Below, piece after piece: positions 10,237 through 19,103 of a DNA stretch of 64,000 bases (within the stretch, counting starts at the first letter, position 1; the number at the start of each line of letters is the position of its first letter). The notes under the pieces are model-generated. The model worked only from the letters and a program-made list of their open reading frames with translations, had not been told where the DNA came from and made no database searches. Source of the DNA: DATHTK01 sp035463295 (GTDB lineage Bacteria; Actinomycetota; Rubrobacteria; Rubrobacterales; Rubrobacteraceae); the NCBI GenBank assembly GCA_035463295.1, contig DATHTK010000115.1:56629-120628 (forward strand), given 5' to 3'. The position numbers and the translations under genes were made by a program.

Positions 10237-11310
10237 CTACTTCCGTCCGTCCTTCTCTATCTCGTTGAATAGGGCGTCGAAGATCTCCTCGCGATGCACC
10301 TTGCGCAACGGCTCTCCCTTGGCGAAGATCACACCGTCGTCCTTGCCGCCCGCGACCCCGTAGTCGGCGTCGCGCGCCTCCCCGGGACCGTTGACGACGC
10401 ACCCCATTACGGCGACGGTGAAGTGGTCCTCGTAGTGCTTGAGCGCATCCTCTACCTGCGCGGCCATCCCGATTACGTCGAAGCCGAGGGTGCGCGCGCA
10501 GCTCGGGCAGGCGATGACGTTCGGACCGCGGTGACGGAGGTCGAGGGCAGAGAGGATCTGGTAGGCGACCGGTATCTCCTCGACCGGGTCCTCGGCGAGC
10601 GAGATGCGAATCGTGTCCCCGATCCCGTAGGGCAAGAGCTGGCCGAGCGCGGCCGCGCTCTTTATGGCCCCGGGCAGCTTGGTGCCCGCCTCCGTGACGC
10701 CCAGGTGCAGCGGCGCATCCGAGTGCTTGCGGAACTCCCTGTTGGCCGCGACCATCTCGGGTACGTGACTCGCCTTGAGCGAGACCTTGAAGTTGAAGAA
10801 GCCCATCTCCTCGGCGATCTCCACTTTGTGGAGCGCGCTGGCGACGAGAGCCTCGGCCTTGGGCGAGTCCCAGAAGCGCCTCTCCACGGAGCCGGAGTTC
10901 ACCCCGATGCGCATCGCGCACCCCGTCTCCCCACACTTCTCTATCACCTGCCGAAACCGGTCGTCGGTGCCGATGTTGCCCGGGTTTATCCGGATGCAGG
11001 CAGCACCCGCGTCGGCCGCGCCGAGGGCCATCCGGTAGTCGAAGTGGATGTCCGCGATCAGAGGCACCGGAGAGCGCCAGACGGCCTCCCTGAAGCCGCT
11101 TAACGCCTTGGAACCGTTGACGGAGACGCGCACCAGGTCCGCCCCGGCGGCGTTCAGGTCGTAGACCTGCTGGACGGTCGCCTCCACGTCGCTGGTCTGG
11201 GTGTTCGTCATCGACTGGACGGCAACCTGCGCACCGCCACCGATGGGTACGTCGCCGACCTTGATCTGCCGGCTCGTAACGGGACGCTCATGCAAGGCTG
11301 CCTCTGTCAT
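10237..11310 (-). CDS. ispG: 4-hydroxy-3-methylbut-2-enyl diphosphate synthase IspG (GcpE)
   Basis: Iron-sulfur enzyme of the MEP isoprenoid pathway that converts MEcPP to HMBPP. The 357-residue single TIM-barrel form has the cluster cysteines in CPSCARTLGFD and in MGCVVNGPGEA. It follows rseP and sits in the same operon as dxr and uppS, so isoprenoid synthesis and its use in cell-wall lipid carriers are encoded together. It is the last gene before a hairpin and the promoter of the next operon. Confidence 0.96.
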   Translation of the reverse strand: MTEAALHERPVTSRQIKVGDVPIGGGAQVAVQSMTNTQTSDVEATVQQVYDLNAAGADLVRVSVNGSKALSGFREAVWRSPVPLIADIHFDYRMALGAADAGAACIRINPGNIGTDDRFRQVIEKCGETGCAMRIGVNSGSVERRFWDSPKAEALVASALHKVEIAEEMGFFNFKVSLKASHVPEMVAANREFRKHSDAPLHLGVTEAGTKLPGAIKSAAALGQLLPYGIGDTIRISLAEDPVEEIPVAYQILSALDLRHRGPNVIACPSCARTLGFDVIGMAAQVEDALKHYEDHFTVAVMGCVVNGPGEARDADYGVAGGKDDGVIFAKGEPLRKVHREEIFDALFNEIEKDGRK

Positions 11311-11348
11311 CTCACTCCCAAATCTCTCTCTCTGCGTACTTCCCGATT

Positions 11349-12416
11349 CTACTCGGGGATGAACGGCTGTCCGGTGATGATTTTACTAAGGTCGGCGTAG
11401 GTTGCGAACAGAAATAGCGCCAGAACAAGCACGAGCCCGACGGCCGTGACCTTCCCTATGGTCTCCGGGCTCACCGGCCTGCGCAACACCTTCTCGGCCG
11501 CTATCAGGAGGAGGTGCCCGCCATCGAGCGGCAACACCGGCAACAGATTGAACAGCGCGAGGTTGAGGCTTATGAGGGCGAGCAACTGCGGGAAGAAGCC
11601 CTGCTCGACCGACGTGCTCCCCACCGTCGCTATGCCCACCGGCCCCGTGACGTTGTCGTAGAAGCTCTGCTCCCCGGTGACGAGCTGGCCCACGAACGCC
11701 CCGAGCCGCACCGTCACGAACGCGACCTGCTCAACGGCCCGCCAAGTGGCCTCCACCGGGCCATAGCGCGTCCTCTCGACCTCCGGTCGTACACCCACCA
11801 GGGGACGCTCCTCGTTCTCGGGGTCTGCGCCGAGCTCGCCGGAGAAGGTCCTCTCGCTCCCCCCGCGCTCCACCGTGACCGAGATCTCCTCCCCCGGCTC
11901 CCGGCTCGAAACCTCCCTCGTGAACCCCTCCCACGCCTCTATCCGCTCCCCGTCGATGCCGACCAGCCGGTCGCCGGCCTGTATGCCGACCCGGTCCGCC
12001 ATCGAACCCGGCTCGATCTCGCTGACCTCCGGCCTCACGTCCGTTACAGCACCGGATATCATCAAGACACCCGCCAGAATGGCGACCGCCGCCACGAGGT
12101 TCGCGAACGGGCCGGCGAAGATGATCAGAGCCCGCCGCCACGCCGATTTCGCCGGGAAGGTGTCCGGCGCCAGCTCGCCCCGCTCCCTCCCGACGCTCGC
12201 CATCCCCTCCATCCCCGCCATCCTCGCAAACCCCCCGAGGAGTATTATGCGGAAAGAGTAGACGGTATTGCCGAGCTTCTTCTTTATGATGGCGGGGCCG
12301 AAGCCGATCCCGAACTCCGGGACCCGCACGCCGAGGGCCTTCGCGGTGAGCATGTGGCCGAGTTCGTGTATGACGATCAGGAAGACCAGGCCGACTATCG
12401 CGACGAGGATGGTCAC
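11349..12416 (-). CDS. rseP: Site-2 protease RseP/RasP (membrane zinc metalloprotease)
   Basis: Intramembrane protease that cleaves single-pass membrane proteins such as anti-sigma factors and signal peptides. The GTG start at 12416 overlaps the dxr stop (GTGA) and gives 355 residues. HELGH at 17-21 is the zinc motif, LPVLPLDGGHLL near the C-terminus carries the LDG motif, and a PDZ domain occupies about 140-215 (PGSMADRVGIQAGD). There are about four membrane segments. Residues 56-58 (Arg-Ile-Ile, CGC ATA ATA) hold the second composition-switch motif; codons after it become strongly G-ending. Confidence 0.94.
   Translation of the reverse strand: MTILVAIVGLVFLIVIHELGHMLTAKALGVRVPEFGIGFGPAIIKKKLGNTVYSFRIILLGGFARMAGMEGMASVGRERGELAPDTFPAKSAWRRALIIFAGPFANLVAAVAILAGVLMISGAVTDVRPEVSEIEPGSMADRVGIQAGDRLVGIDGERIEAWEGFTREVSSREPGEEISVTVERGGSERTFSGELGADPENEERPLVGVRPEVERTRYGPVEATWRAVEQVAFVTVRLGAFVGQLVTGEQSFYDNVTGPVGIATVGSTSVEQGFFPQLLALISLNLALFNLLPVLPLDGGHLLLIAAEKVLRRPVSPETIGKVTAVGLVLVLALFLFATYADLSKIITGQPFIPE
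12242..12251. other. Composition-switch motif, site 2 (inside rseP)
   Basis: GTATTATGCG on the plus strand, reading CGC ATA ATA C in rseP (Arg56-Ile-Ile). The 60 bases to the left hold about 35 C and 9 G; the 60 bases to the right hold about 10 C and 19 G by hand count. The right-hand G-rich arm is weaker than at the other sites, while the left C-rich arm is long. Confidence 0.55.
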
Positions 12417-13537
12417 GCCAGCTCTCCGGCGAGCCGGCGGGCCCACTCATCGGCGGCCGTTATGGCCTCCATGCTCTTCATCTCTCCGAGCTCTGGCACC
12501 GCTTCCAGGACCTCCTCGACGACCTCGGCTATCCGAAGGAAGTGTATCCGACGGTCAAGGAAGGCCTGCACGGCGACCTCGTTGGCGGCGTTCAGCGCCA
12601 CGGGGTAGGCGCCGCCGGCCTTGCCCGCCTCTATTGCGAGCGGCAGGCACCGGAAGACGTCGTTTCTTGGCTCCTCGAAGGTCCAGGTCGAGCCGTTAAA
12701 TGGGACTGGGGGCGCCCCGACGTCCACCCGCTCCGGGTAGAGGATCCCGAACGCTATCGGGAGCTTCATGTCCGGCAGCGCGGCGTGCAAGACGGCCGAG
12801 CCGTCGGTAAGAAGGGCACCCCCATGCACGACCGACTGGCGGTGCACGACGACCCGGACGTCGTCGTAAGGCGCCCCGAAAAGGTGGTGCGCCTCGATGA
12901 CCTCGAGGCCCTTGTTCATCATCGTCGCGGAGTCGATGGTGATCTTGGGCCCCATGTTCCACGTCGGGTGCTTGAGAGCGTCCTCGGGGCGGACCTCGAG
13001 GAGCCGAGCGCTGTCGCAGGCGAAGAACGGCCCGCCCGAGGCGGTGAGGAGGATGCCGCTCGTCTCGTGCTCACCTCTCCCTTCGAGGCACTGGAAGATC
13101 GCCGAGTGCTCGGAGTCGACGGGGATCAGGCGGTCATCCTCGGCCAGGGACATCACCCACTCGCCGCCGGTGACGAGCGACTCCTTGTTGGCGAGGGCGA
13201 CGCGGTTGCCGGCCTCCAGCGCCCTCACGGTCGCCGCGAGGCCGGCGAAGCCAACGATCCCGTTGAGGACGACGTCGGCCGGGGCGCCGGCGAGGCTCAC
13301 GGCCGAGCCCGGACCGGTCAGGAGCTCGCCCCGAGAGAGGTCCGGAGGCGGGAGGTCGTCGGATTCGAGGGCGACGAACTCCGGGGTGAACTCGCGGGCC
13401 TGGCGTTCGAGCAGGCGGGCGTCGCGGCCGGCGGAGAGGCCGGCTATCTCGAATCTGTCGGGATAAGCGCGCACGACGTCGAGGGCCTGGCGGCCGATAC
13501 TACCGGTGGAGCCGAGGATGGTAAGGCGGCGTCTCAT
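12413..13537 (-). CDS. dxr: 1-deoxy-D-xylulose 5-phosphate reductoisomerase
   Basis: First committed enzyme of the MEP isoprenoid pathway, NADPH dependent. The 374-residue protein opens with the Rossmann motif LGSTGSIGRQALDVV, has the central VDSEHSAIFQCLEG segment that binds metal and substrate, and TASGGPFF. The four-helix C-terminal domain is complete. It lies between cdsA and rseP, with four-base overlaps on both sides, a conserved cdsA-dxr-rseP order. Confidence 0.97.
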   Translation of the reverse strand: MRRRLTILGSTGSIGRQALDVVRAYPDRFEIAGLSAGRDARLLERQAREFTPEFVALESDDLPPPDLSRGELLTGPGSAVSLAGAPADVVLNGIVGFAGLAATVRALEAGNRVALANKESLVTGGEWVMSLAEDDRLIPVDSEHSAIFQCLEGRGEHETSGILLTASGGPFFACDSARLLEVRPEDALKHPTWNMGPKITIDSATMMNKGLEVIEAHHLFGAPYDDVRVVVHRQSVVHGGALLTDGSAVLHAALPDMKLPIAFGILYPERVDVGAPPVPFNGSTWTFEEPRNDVFRCLPLAIEAGKAGGAYPVALNAANEVAVQAFLDRRIHFLRIAEVVEEVLEAVPELGEMKSMEAITAADEWARRLAGELA

Positions 13538-14304
13538 ACGAGCAGAGAGATATAGTATACCGCCGGGGCCGTAAAGAGCAGGCTGTCTATCCGGTCGAGG
13601 AGGCCGCCGTGACCGGGGAGCATGTGTCCGAGGTCCTTCACGGCGAGGATGCGCTTCAGGGCGGACTCGAAGAGGTCACCGGCCTGAGAGAAGACCGAGA
13701 CGCCGGCCCCGATGACGATAGCCTTCAAGAGCGGGAAGTCGAGGAAATGGTAGGTGATCGCGCCGACGACGAGAACGGTCAGGACCAGGCCCCCGATCGC
13801 GCCCTCCACGGTCTTCTTCGGGCTGAAGCTCGGAAAGAGGAGGCGTCGGCCGAAGAAGCGGCCGGCAAAGTAAGCGCCGGCGTCCGAGACCCAGGGGCCG
13901 ACCACGGCGATCAGGATCAGGATCACACCGTTCAGGGACCTCGGGAAGAGTCCGAGGTGGGCCATCGGGGCGCCGACCCACAGCGCCATGAGGAGCGCCG
14001 CCAGCACCGCCCGCAGGGTGCGGGTCTCGGGCCTGCCCGCGAACCAGAAAAGAACCCAGGGGAGGCTCAACATGGCTCCGGCGAGGATGCCGGTGAGACC
14101 GAAAGGGATCGAGAGCGCGAGCGGCAGCCCCCCGGCCCCCAGCGCGGCGGCGAAGGGGAGGGCCTTGAGGGCGTGAGAGAGCTCGTAAGCCGCGCCCGCT
14201 ATAACGAGCGAGACGACGAGGAGGACCGCCCACTTCCCGAGGGCGATAGCCCCGAGCGCAACGGGGGCCAGCACCAGGGCGGTGGCGGTCCTCCACCTGA
14301 GCAA
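13534..14304 (-). CDS. cdsA: Phosphatidate cytidylyltransferase (CDP-diglyceride synthase)
   Basis: Integral membrane enzyme making CDP-diacylglycerol for phospholipid synthesis. The 256-residue, largely hydrophobic protein has about seven or eight membrane spans and the family signature SDAGAYFAGRFFGRR followed by SPKKTVEGAIGG. TTG is the likely start, 18 bases after the uppS stop. Its stop overlaps the dxr start. Confidence 0.94.
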   Translation of the reverse strand: MLRWRTATALVLAPVALGAIALGKWAVLLVVSLVIAGAAYELSHALKALPFAAALGAGGLPLALSIPFGLTGILAGAMLSLPWVLFWFAGRPETRTLRAVLAALLMALWVGAPMAHLGLFPRSLNGVILILIAVVGPWVSDAGAYFAGRFFGRRLLFPSFSPKKTVEGAIGGLVLTVLVVGAITYHFLDFPLLKAIVIGAGVSVFSQAGDLFESALKRILAVKDLGHMLPGHGGLLDRIDSLLFTAPAVYYISLLV

Positions 14305-14322
14305 GGCTCGTGTACCCGGTCT

Positions 14323-15087
14323 CTAGACGCCGCCCCGGCGTCGAGAGCGGGAAGCGTACGACTCCACCGCCCGCAAGAACTCGTCCGGGGAGAAGTCCGG
14401 CCATAGAGTGTCGGTCACGTAGAACTCGGCGTAGGCTATCTGCCAGAGCAGGAAGTTCGAGACGCGCAGCTCGCCGCTGGTGCGGATCACCAGGTCCACC
14501 TCGGGCACCTCGGGGGCGTAGAGATAACGCGCGAAGGTCGCCTCGTCCACCGCCTCGGGCGAGAGACCGTCGGCGAGCATCCGCCGCGTTGCGTCCACTA
14601 TCTCCGAGCGACCGCCGTAGTTGAGCGCGACGTAGACGTCGAGTCGGTCGTTATTGGCGGTGAGGTCCTCGGCCTCGCGCATCGCCTCGAGGACCGAGGC
14701 CGGAAGATCCTCCCTGCGCCCGACGAAGCGCAGGCGCGCGCCGCGCTCGCTGAGCTCCGGCACCTTCTCGCGAGCGGTCTCCAGAAAGAGCCGCATCAGC
14801 ATCTCCACCTCGTCGTCCGGTCGCCCCCAGTTCTCCGTGGAGAACGCGTAGAGCGTGAGCGACTCGACCCCCACCTCCCCTGCGACCTCGAGAAGCGGGG
14901 TGAGAACCGCGACCCCGGCCCGGTGTCCGGCAGCGCGGGGCAGCCAGCGTCGCTGGGCCCACCGGCCGTTGCCGTCCATTATAACGGCGACGTGGCGCGG
15001 GACCCGCCGGGGGTCGGGGAGCGCTTTGGCGTGCGCTCGCGGCGCGGCCGTCGCCGCGGAGGCGCGTTTCCGGACGGATTCCAGCAA
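14323..15087 (-). CDS. uppS: Isoprenyl transferase (undecaprenyl diphosphate synthase family)
   Basis: Cis-prenyltransferase that builds the polyprenyl carrier for cell-wall synthesis from isopentenyl diphosphate. The 254-residue protein shows VAVIMDGNGRWAQRR near residue 33 (catalytic Asp), YAFSTENW, and the C-terminal RTSGELRVSNFLLWQ signature. It uses a TTG start right after the frr stop. Chain length of the product cannot be judged from sequence alone. Confidence 0.95.
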   Translation of the reverse strand: MLESVRKRASAATAAPRAHAKALPDPRRVPRHVAVIMDGNGRWAQRRWLPRAAGHRAGVAVLTPLLEVAGEVGVESLTLYAFSTENWGRPDDEVEMLMRLFLETAREKVPELSERGARLRFVGRREDLPASVLEAMREAEDLTANNDRLDVYVALNYGGRSEIVDATRRMLADGLSPEAVDEATFARYLYAPEVPEVDLVIRTSGELRVSNFLLWQIAYAEFYVTDTLWPDFSPDEFLRAVESYASRSRRRGGV

Positions 15088-15648
15088 CTAGACCTCCAGG
15101 AGCTCGGCTTCTTTATCCGCGAGCGCCGCGTCGATGCGCTTTACGTAGGCGTTCGTCAGCTTCTGCAACTCGTCCTCGGCGCGACGCTCGTCGTCCTCGG
15201 ATATCTCACCCATCTTGCGCAGCTCGTGGACGTCGCGCATTTCGTCGCGGCGCACGTTGCGTACCGAGACCCGGCCGTCCTCGGCCATGTGCCGCGCGAG
15301 CCTTATCAGCTCTCGCCGGCGCTCCTCGGTCAGCTCGGGTATGGGGAGCCTCAGGATCCTGCCGTCGTTCTGCGGGTTGAGCCCGATATCCGAGTCGCTT
15401 ATGGCGCGCTCTATGTTCTTGAGCGAGGTCGGGTCGAATGGGGTGACGGTCAGGAGGCGCGGCTCGGGCGCCCCGACGTTGGCGACGCTCCTCAGGGGCA
15501 TCCGGGAGCCGTAGACGTCCACCTCTATTCTGTCCAGAAGCGAGGGGTTCGCCCGTCCCGTGCGGATCGTCGCGAAGTTGTGCCTTACGGCGTCGACGGC
15601 CCCACCCATCCGGCGCTCGGCCGCCGAGAGGTCTATTACATCGGACAT
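15088..15648 (-). CDS. frr: Ribosome recycling factor
   Basis: Splits post-termination ribosomes together with EF-G. The 186-residue length equals the family norm. Two consecutive ATG codons (15651 and 15648) follow the pyrH stop; the second is favoured because the AGGAGG then lies six bases upstream rather than three. Family segments include RTGRANPSLLDRIEVDVYGS and the C-terminal RRAEDELQKLTNAYVKRID. Confidence 0.96.
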   Translation of the reverse strand: MSDVIDLSAAERRMGGAVDAVRHNFATIRTGRANPSLLDRIEVDVYGSRMPLRSVANVGAPEPRLLTVTPFDPTSLKNIERAISDSDIGLNPQNDGRILRLPIPELTEERRRELIRLARHMAEDGRVSVRNVRRDEMRDVHELRKMGEISEDDERRAEDELQKLTNAYVKRIDAALADKEAELLEV

Positions 15649-15650
15649 CA

Positions 15651-16457
15651 TCAGCCTCCTCGGCCCTCGGGGCCCTGGCGGGCGCCGCTTGAGGCGCCCC
15701 ACACCAGAGAACCCACGCGCTCTCCCTGCAAGATGCGGCGCAAATTGCCGCCTTTCAGTATATCGAAAACGACTATCGGCAGGTTCTCCCCGCTACACAG
15801 CGTCGCCGCCGTGTGATCCATGACGGCGAGGTTGTTGGAGAGGAGGTCCATGTAGTTGAGCCGGGGGAGGTGCTCGGCCTCCGGGTACTTGCGCGGGTCT
15901 TTGTCGTAGACGCCGTCTACCCGGTTCTTCGCCATGAGCAGAGCCTCGGCGTTTATCTCGAGCGCCCGCAGAGCCGCCCCAGTGTCGGTCGTGAAGAACG
16001 GGTTCCCCGTGCCGGAGGCGAAGATGACCACCCGGCCCTTCTCGAGGTGCCTGATGGCGCGCCGACGGATATAGGGTTCGGCGACCTCCTGGATCTCGAT
16101 CGCCGACTGGACCCGCGTCGGAATGCCGCGGCCCTCGAGCGCCGCCTGCAAGGCCATCGCGTTGATGACCGTTCCGAGCATCGCCATGTAGTCGGCGGTC
16201 GCGCTCTCGATGCCTAGCTCGTCCGCGACCTGGGAACCCCGGAAGATGTTGCCGCCCCCGACGACGACGGCGAGCTCGGCCCCGGCCTCGACCGCCTCCA
16301 GCACCCCCTGGGCCGTGGAGTCGAGGCTCGCCGGGTGGATGCCGTAGCCACTGTTACCGGCGAGGCTCTCGCCGGAGAGCTTGAGCACGACCCGCTTTAC
16401 CGGGCCGAGCTCGGAGGGCCCCGCAGGACCTCTATCGGCTTTGGCGGACTCGTCCAA
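15651..16457 (-). CDS. pyrH: UMP kinase
   Basis: Phosphorylates UMP to UDP; hexameric bacterial type of the amino-acid kinase family. The 268 residues include VVLKLSGESLAG near residue 25, VVGGGNIFRG and FASGTGNPFFTTDTGAALRA, all characteristic. An extension of some 20 residues (Ala, Gly, Arg-rich) at the C-terminus and about 20 at the N-terminus are not part of the core. The stop overlaps the frr start region. Confidence 0.96.
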   Translation of the reverse strand: MDESAKADRGPAGPSELGPVKRVVLKLSGESLAGNSGYGIHPASLDSTAQGVLEAVEAGAELAVVVGGGNIFRGSQVADELGIESATADYMAMLGTVINAMALQAALEGRGIPTRVQSAIEIQEVAEPYIRRRAIRHLEKGRVVIFASGTGNPFFTTDTGAALRALEINAEALLMAKNRVDGVYDKDPRKYPEAEHLPRLNYMDLLSNNLAVMDHTAATLCSGENLPIVVFDILKGGNLRRILQGERVGSLVWGASSGARQGPEGRGG

Positions 16458-16467
16458 AGGAGACGCT

Positions 16468-17061
16468 CTAGAGCTCGTAGCGAACGAAGCGCCGCACGAC
16501 GACGTTCTCGCCGACCCTCTGCACGGTCTCCCCGAGCAGGTCGCCGACGGTCTTGTCCGGGTCCTTGACGTAGGCCTGCGAGAGCAGAGCCCGCTCGGAG
16601 ATCCACTTGTTCATCCGGCCGTCGACGATCCGGCGCGTTATCTCCTCGGGCTTGCCCATCTCGGCTACCTGCTTCTCGACTATCTGCCGCTCCTCCTCGA
16701 GCGCGTCGGCCGGGATGTCCTCGGGCGCCACCGCCAGAGGCTGCGGGTTCGCGGAGGCGACCTGGAGCGCCACGTTGTGGGCGAACTCCTTGAAGTCGGG
16801 AGTCCTCGCCACGAAGTCCGTCTCGCAATTGACCTCGACGAGGACACCCACGCGCCCGTTGAAGTGCACGTAGGCGTCGACGAGACCCTCGGTCGCCTCG
16901 CGCGAGCTCTTCTTCTCCGCGAGCGCCTGGCCGCGCTCCTTCAAGACGCGCCGGGCGCCGTCTATGTCGCCGCCGGACTCCTCAAGAGCCCGCTTTACGT
17001 CCATCATCCCCGCCGCGGTCTCTTCCCGCAGCTGCTTTATCTTCTCTATGGTGCTCGTCAA
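16468..17061 (-). CDS. tsf: Elongation factor Ts (short form)
   Basis: Guanine-nucleotide exchange factor for EF-Tu. At 197 residues it is the short type seen in Thermus and relatives rather than the 280-residue enterobacterial form. The N-terminal helix IKQLREETAAGMMDVKRAL and the core NCETDFVARTPDF are both present. The TTG start lies six bases after rpsB, as in most bacteria. Confidence 0.96.
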   Translation of the reverse strand: MTSTIEKIKQLREETAAGMMDVKRALEESGGDIDGARRVLKERGQALAEKKSSREATEGLVDAYVHFNGRVGVLVEVNCETDFVARTPDFKEFAHNVALQVASANPQPLAVAPEDIPADALEEERQIVEKQVAEMGKPEEITRRIVDGRMNKWISERALLSQAYVKDPDKTVGDLLGETVQRVGENVVVRRFVRYEL

Positions 17062-17066
17062 TGCTC

Positions 17067-18044
17067 CTACTTCTCCTCGTCCTCTTCAGGGTTATTCTCC
17101 GCGGTCGTCCCGGAAGGTGCCTCCTCCGGACCGCCGCCAGTCTCCTCCGAAACCTGCGCCTCTGCCTCGGCGGTCTCTCCGTTGACCGCCTCCGCGGTTC
17201 CCTCGACGGCGGCACTCGTCTCGGGAGCGTCGGACTCGGCCGCCGGCGGTCCGGTCCGGCCGTCTGTCGTCGCACCGTTCTCGGCGGCTTCGGAGACGTG
17301 CGCCTCCTCGACCACCGGAGGCAGGGGCCGGTCCGCACCCGGCACCGCCTCCTCGCCCCGGCCCTCGACCACGGCGTCGGCGACGAGCCTCGAGATAAGG
17401 CTGATCGCGCGTATCGCGTCGTCGTTGCCCGGGATGACGTAGTCTATGACGTCCGGGTCGCAGTTGGTGTCGGTCAGGGCGACGACCGGTATCTTGAGCC
17501 GGTTCGCCTCCTTGACCAGCAGCTCCTCGCGCTTGGGGTCGATCACGAAGACCGCCCCCGGCAGCCGCTCCATCTCGGTAATGCCGGCGAAGTTGCGCCG
17601 GAGCTTCTGGTACTCGCGGTTGAGGGCGAACCACTCCTTCCCGCTGCGGTCCTCCTCGGGGGTCTCCTCGACCCGCTGCGCCAGGTCCTTGAAGTACTCG
17701 ATGCGCGGCAGGATGGTCTGGAAGTTCGTGAGCATGCCGCCGATGTAGCGTTCGGCTACGTAGGGCTGCCCGCTCCTTATGGCCTGCTCGGCGAGCGGGA
17801 TCTGGGCCTGCTTCTTGGTGCCGACGAAGAGAACCTCCCGACCGGCCTCGGCGACGCCTCGGACGAAGCTTAATGCGCTGTCGAGCAGCGTGAGGGTCTG
17901 GTCGAGATCGATGATGTGGACTCCGGAGCGCTGGGCGAAGATGTAGCGCTTCATCTTGGGGTTCCAGCGTTTGGCCTGGTGGCCGAAATGGACGCCGGCT
18001 TCGAGCAGCTCCCGGATTCCCACGCGTTCGGTTGTGCTGTCCAA
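17067..18044 (-). CDS. rpsB: 30S ribosomal protein S2 with a long acidic tail
   Basis: Small-subunit protein, the first gene of the rpsB-tsf operon. The TTG at 18044 is chosen because AGAGGT lies six bases upstream and S2 homology begins directly after it (GVHFGHQAKRWNPKMKRYIF). The core ends near residue 228; the remaining roughly 97 residues form a low-complexity Glu/Ala/Gly/Pro-rich tail. Such tails occur in some actinobacteria. Its function is unknown. Confidence 0.95.
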   Translation of the reverse strand: MDSTTERVGIRELLEAGVHFGHQAKRWNPKMKRYIFAQRSGVHIIDLDQTLTLLDSALSFVRGVAEAGREVLFVGTKKQAQIPLAEQAIRSGQPYVAERYIGGMLTNFQTILPRIEYFKDLAQRVEETPEEDRSGKEWFALNREYQKLRRNFAGITEMERLPGAVFVIDPKREELLVKEANRLKIPVVALTDTNCDPDVIDYVIPGNDDAIRAISLISRLVADAVVEGRGEEAVPGADRPLPPVVEEAHVSEAAENGATTDGRTGPPAAESDAPETSAAVEGTAEAVNGETAEAEAQVSEETGGGPEEAPSGTTAENNPEEDEEK

Positions 18045-18263
18045 CGTTCTACCTCTTTCTTTAGGTGGTTGGTATCCTCCGCCCGCGCCTCGCAATCCGT
18101 CCCGCGTTGCAACGGACCACCACCCGGACCCGAGAGCCCTCCGGCGGGCGTGCGTAGTGGCAGAGAAGACAGTTGCAGGCGAACGCCAACTCCTCTCTGA
18201 CCCCGGAGATGTTAGCACAAGGGTATGGAGGCTTCTAGCAGACGCCCGTTGCGGGTCGCCGCC
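18045..18263. other. Leader region of rpsB
   Basis: A gap of about 220 bases between the sigma-factor stop and the rpsB start. It should hold the rpsB-tsf promoter and leader on the minus strand. I see no clear hexamer pair and no recognised S2 leader structure. Confidence 0.4.
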
Positions 18264-19103
18264 TCAGAGAGCGAAGGGCCGGCGGCCGTTGGCGAGCGTG
18301 GCGCGGAGGTTGCACAGAGCGCGGCGCAGAATCTGGGAGATGCGTCCTTCGGTGAGGCCCAGAGCCTTGCCAATCTCACGCAACGTGAGGCCGTGGAAGA
18401 AGTAGCAGGTGGTCACGATACGCTCCTTCTCGCTCAGGGCCTCTATCGCCTGCACCAGACTGGACCTCACCTCGGCCAGCTCCGCCGCCGAGGCCGGGTC
18501 GGTCGCGCCGCCGTCCCGCACGAGCTCGTGCAGCTCGGCGTACGGAACGCCCTCGTACTCGACCCTCGTCTCAAGCGACGATACCCGCACCCGCTGGCAG
18601 CGCAGCAGAAACTCCCGATGCTCCGGGAGCCCCACGCCCATCTCCCGAGCCACCTCCGCCTCGGTCGGAGATCTCCCGAGCCTCTGCGCGAGGGACGCCC
18701 TCGTGCCCTCCACCTGCTGCACCCGCGCTCTCAGCCGACGAGAGAGCGGATCCGCCTTCCTCAACTCGTCGAGGATCGACCACCGGATCTTGGAGATCGC
18801 GTACGACTCGAACTTGGCCCCACGCCGGGGATCGTAGGTCTCGACGGCGTCGAGAAGCCCCACCGCACCCCAGGAGATCACATCCTCGTACTCCAGTAAA
18901 TGGGTCGTGTGAGTGCAGATCCTCCCGGCCACGTACTTGACGAGCGGCGAATAGTCGACGAGCAGCCGCTCGCGCAGGCAGTCGGCCTCTCTCTGGGCCG
19001 TCCGGCGCTCCCTTTCGCAGCGTATCCCCCCGGCCAACGCGCCCTTCGTTTGCAAATAGCGCGCCCAGAGTCGGCCGGCCGCACGGCGGTTCACGGGGTG
19101 CAC
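18264..19103 (-). CDS. Alternative sigma factor, WhiG/FliA type
   Basis: RNA-polymerase sigma-70 family protein of 279 residues with region 2 (DYSPLVKYVAGRI...YEDVISWGAVGLLDAVETYDP...FESYAISKIRWSILDELRK), region 3 (SPTEAEVAREMG) and region 4 (LSEKERIVTTCYFFHGLTLREIGKALGLTEGRISQI). The layout matches the FliA/WhiG/SigB group. Its GTG start overlaps the dprA end by 13 bases. A WhiG-like gene between dprA and rpsB is a known actinobacterial arrangement. Targets cannot be predicted here; no flagellar genes lie in the window. Confidence 0.93.
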   Translation of the reverse strand: MHPVNRRAAGRLWARYLQTKGALAGGIRCERERRTAQREADCLRERLLVDYSPLVKYVAGRICTHTTHLLEYEDVISWGAVGLLDAVETYDPRRGAKFESYAISKIRWSILDELRKADPLSRRLRARVQQVEGTRASLAQRLGRSPTEAEVAREMGVGLPEHREFLLRCQRVRVSSLETRVEYEGVPYAELHELVRDGGATDPASAAELAEVRSSLVQAIEALSEKERIVTTCYFFHGLTLREIGKALGLTEGRISQILRRALCNLRATLANGRRPFAL

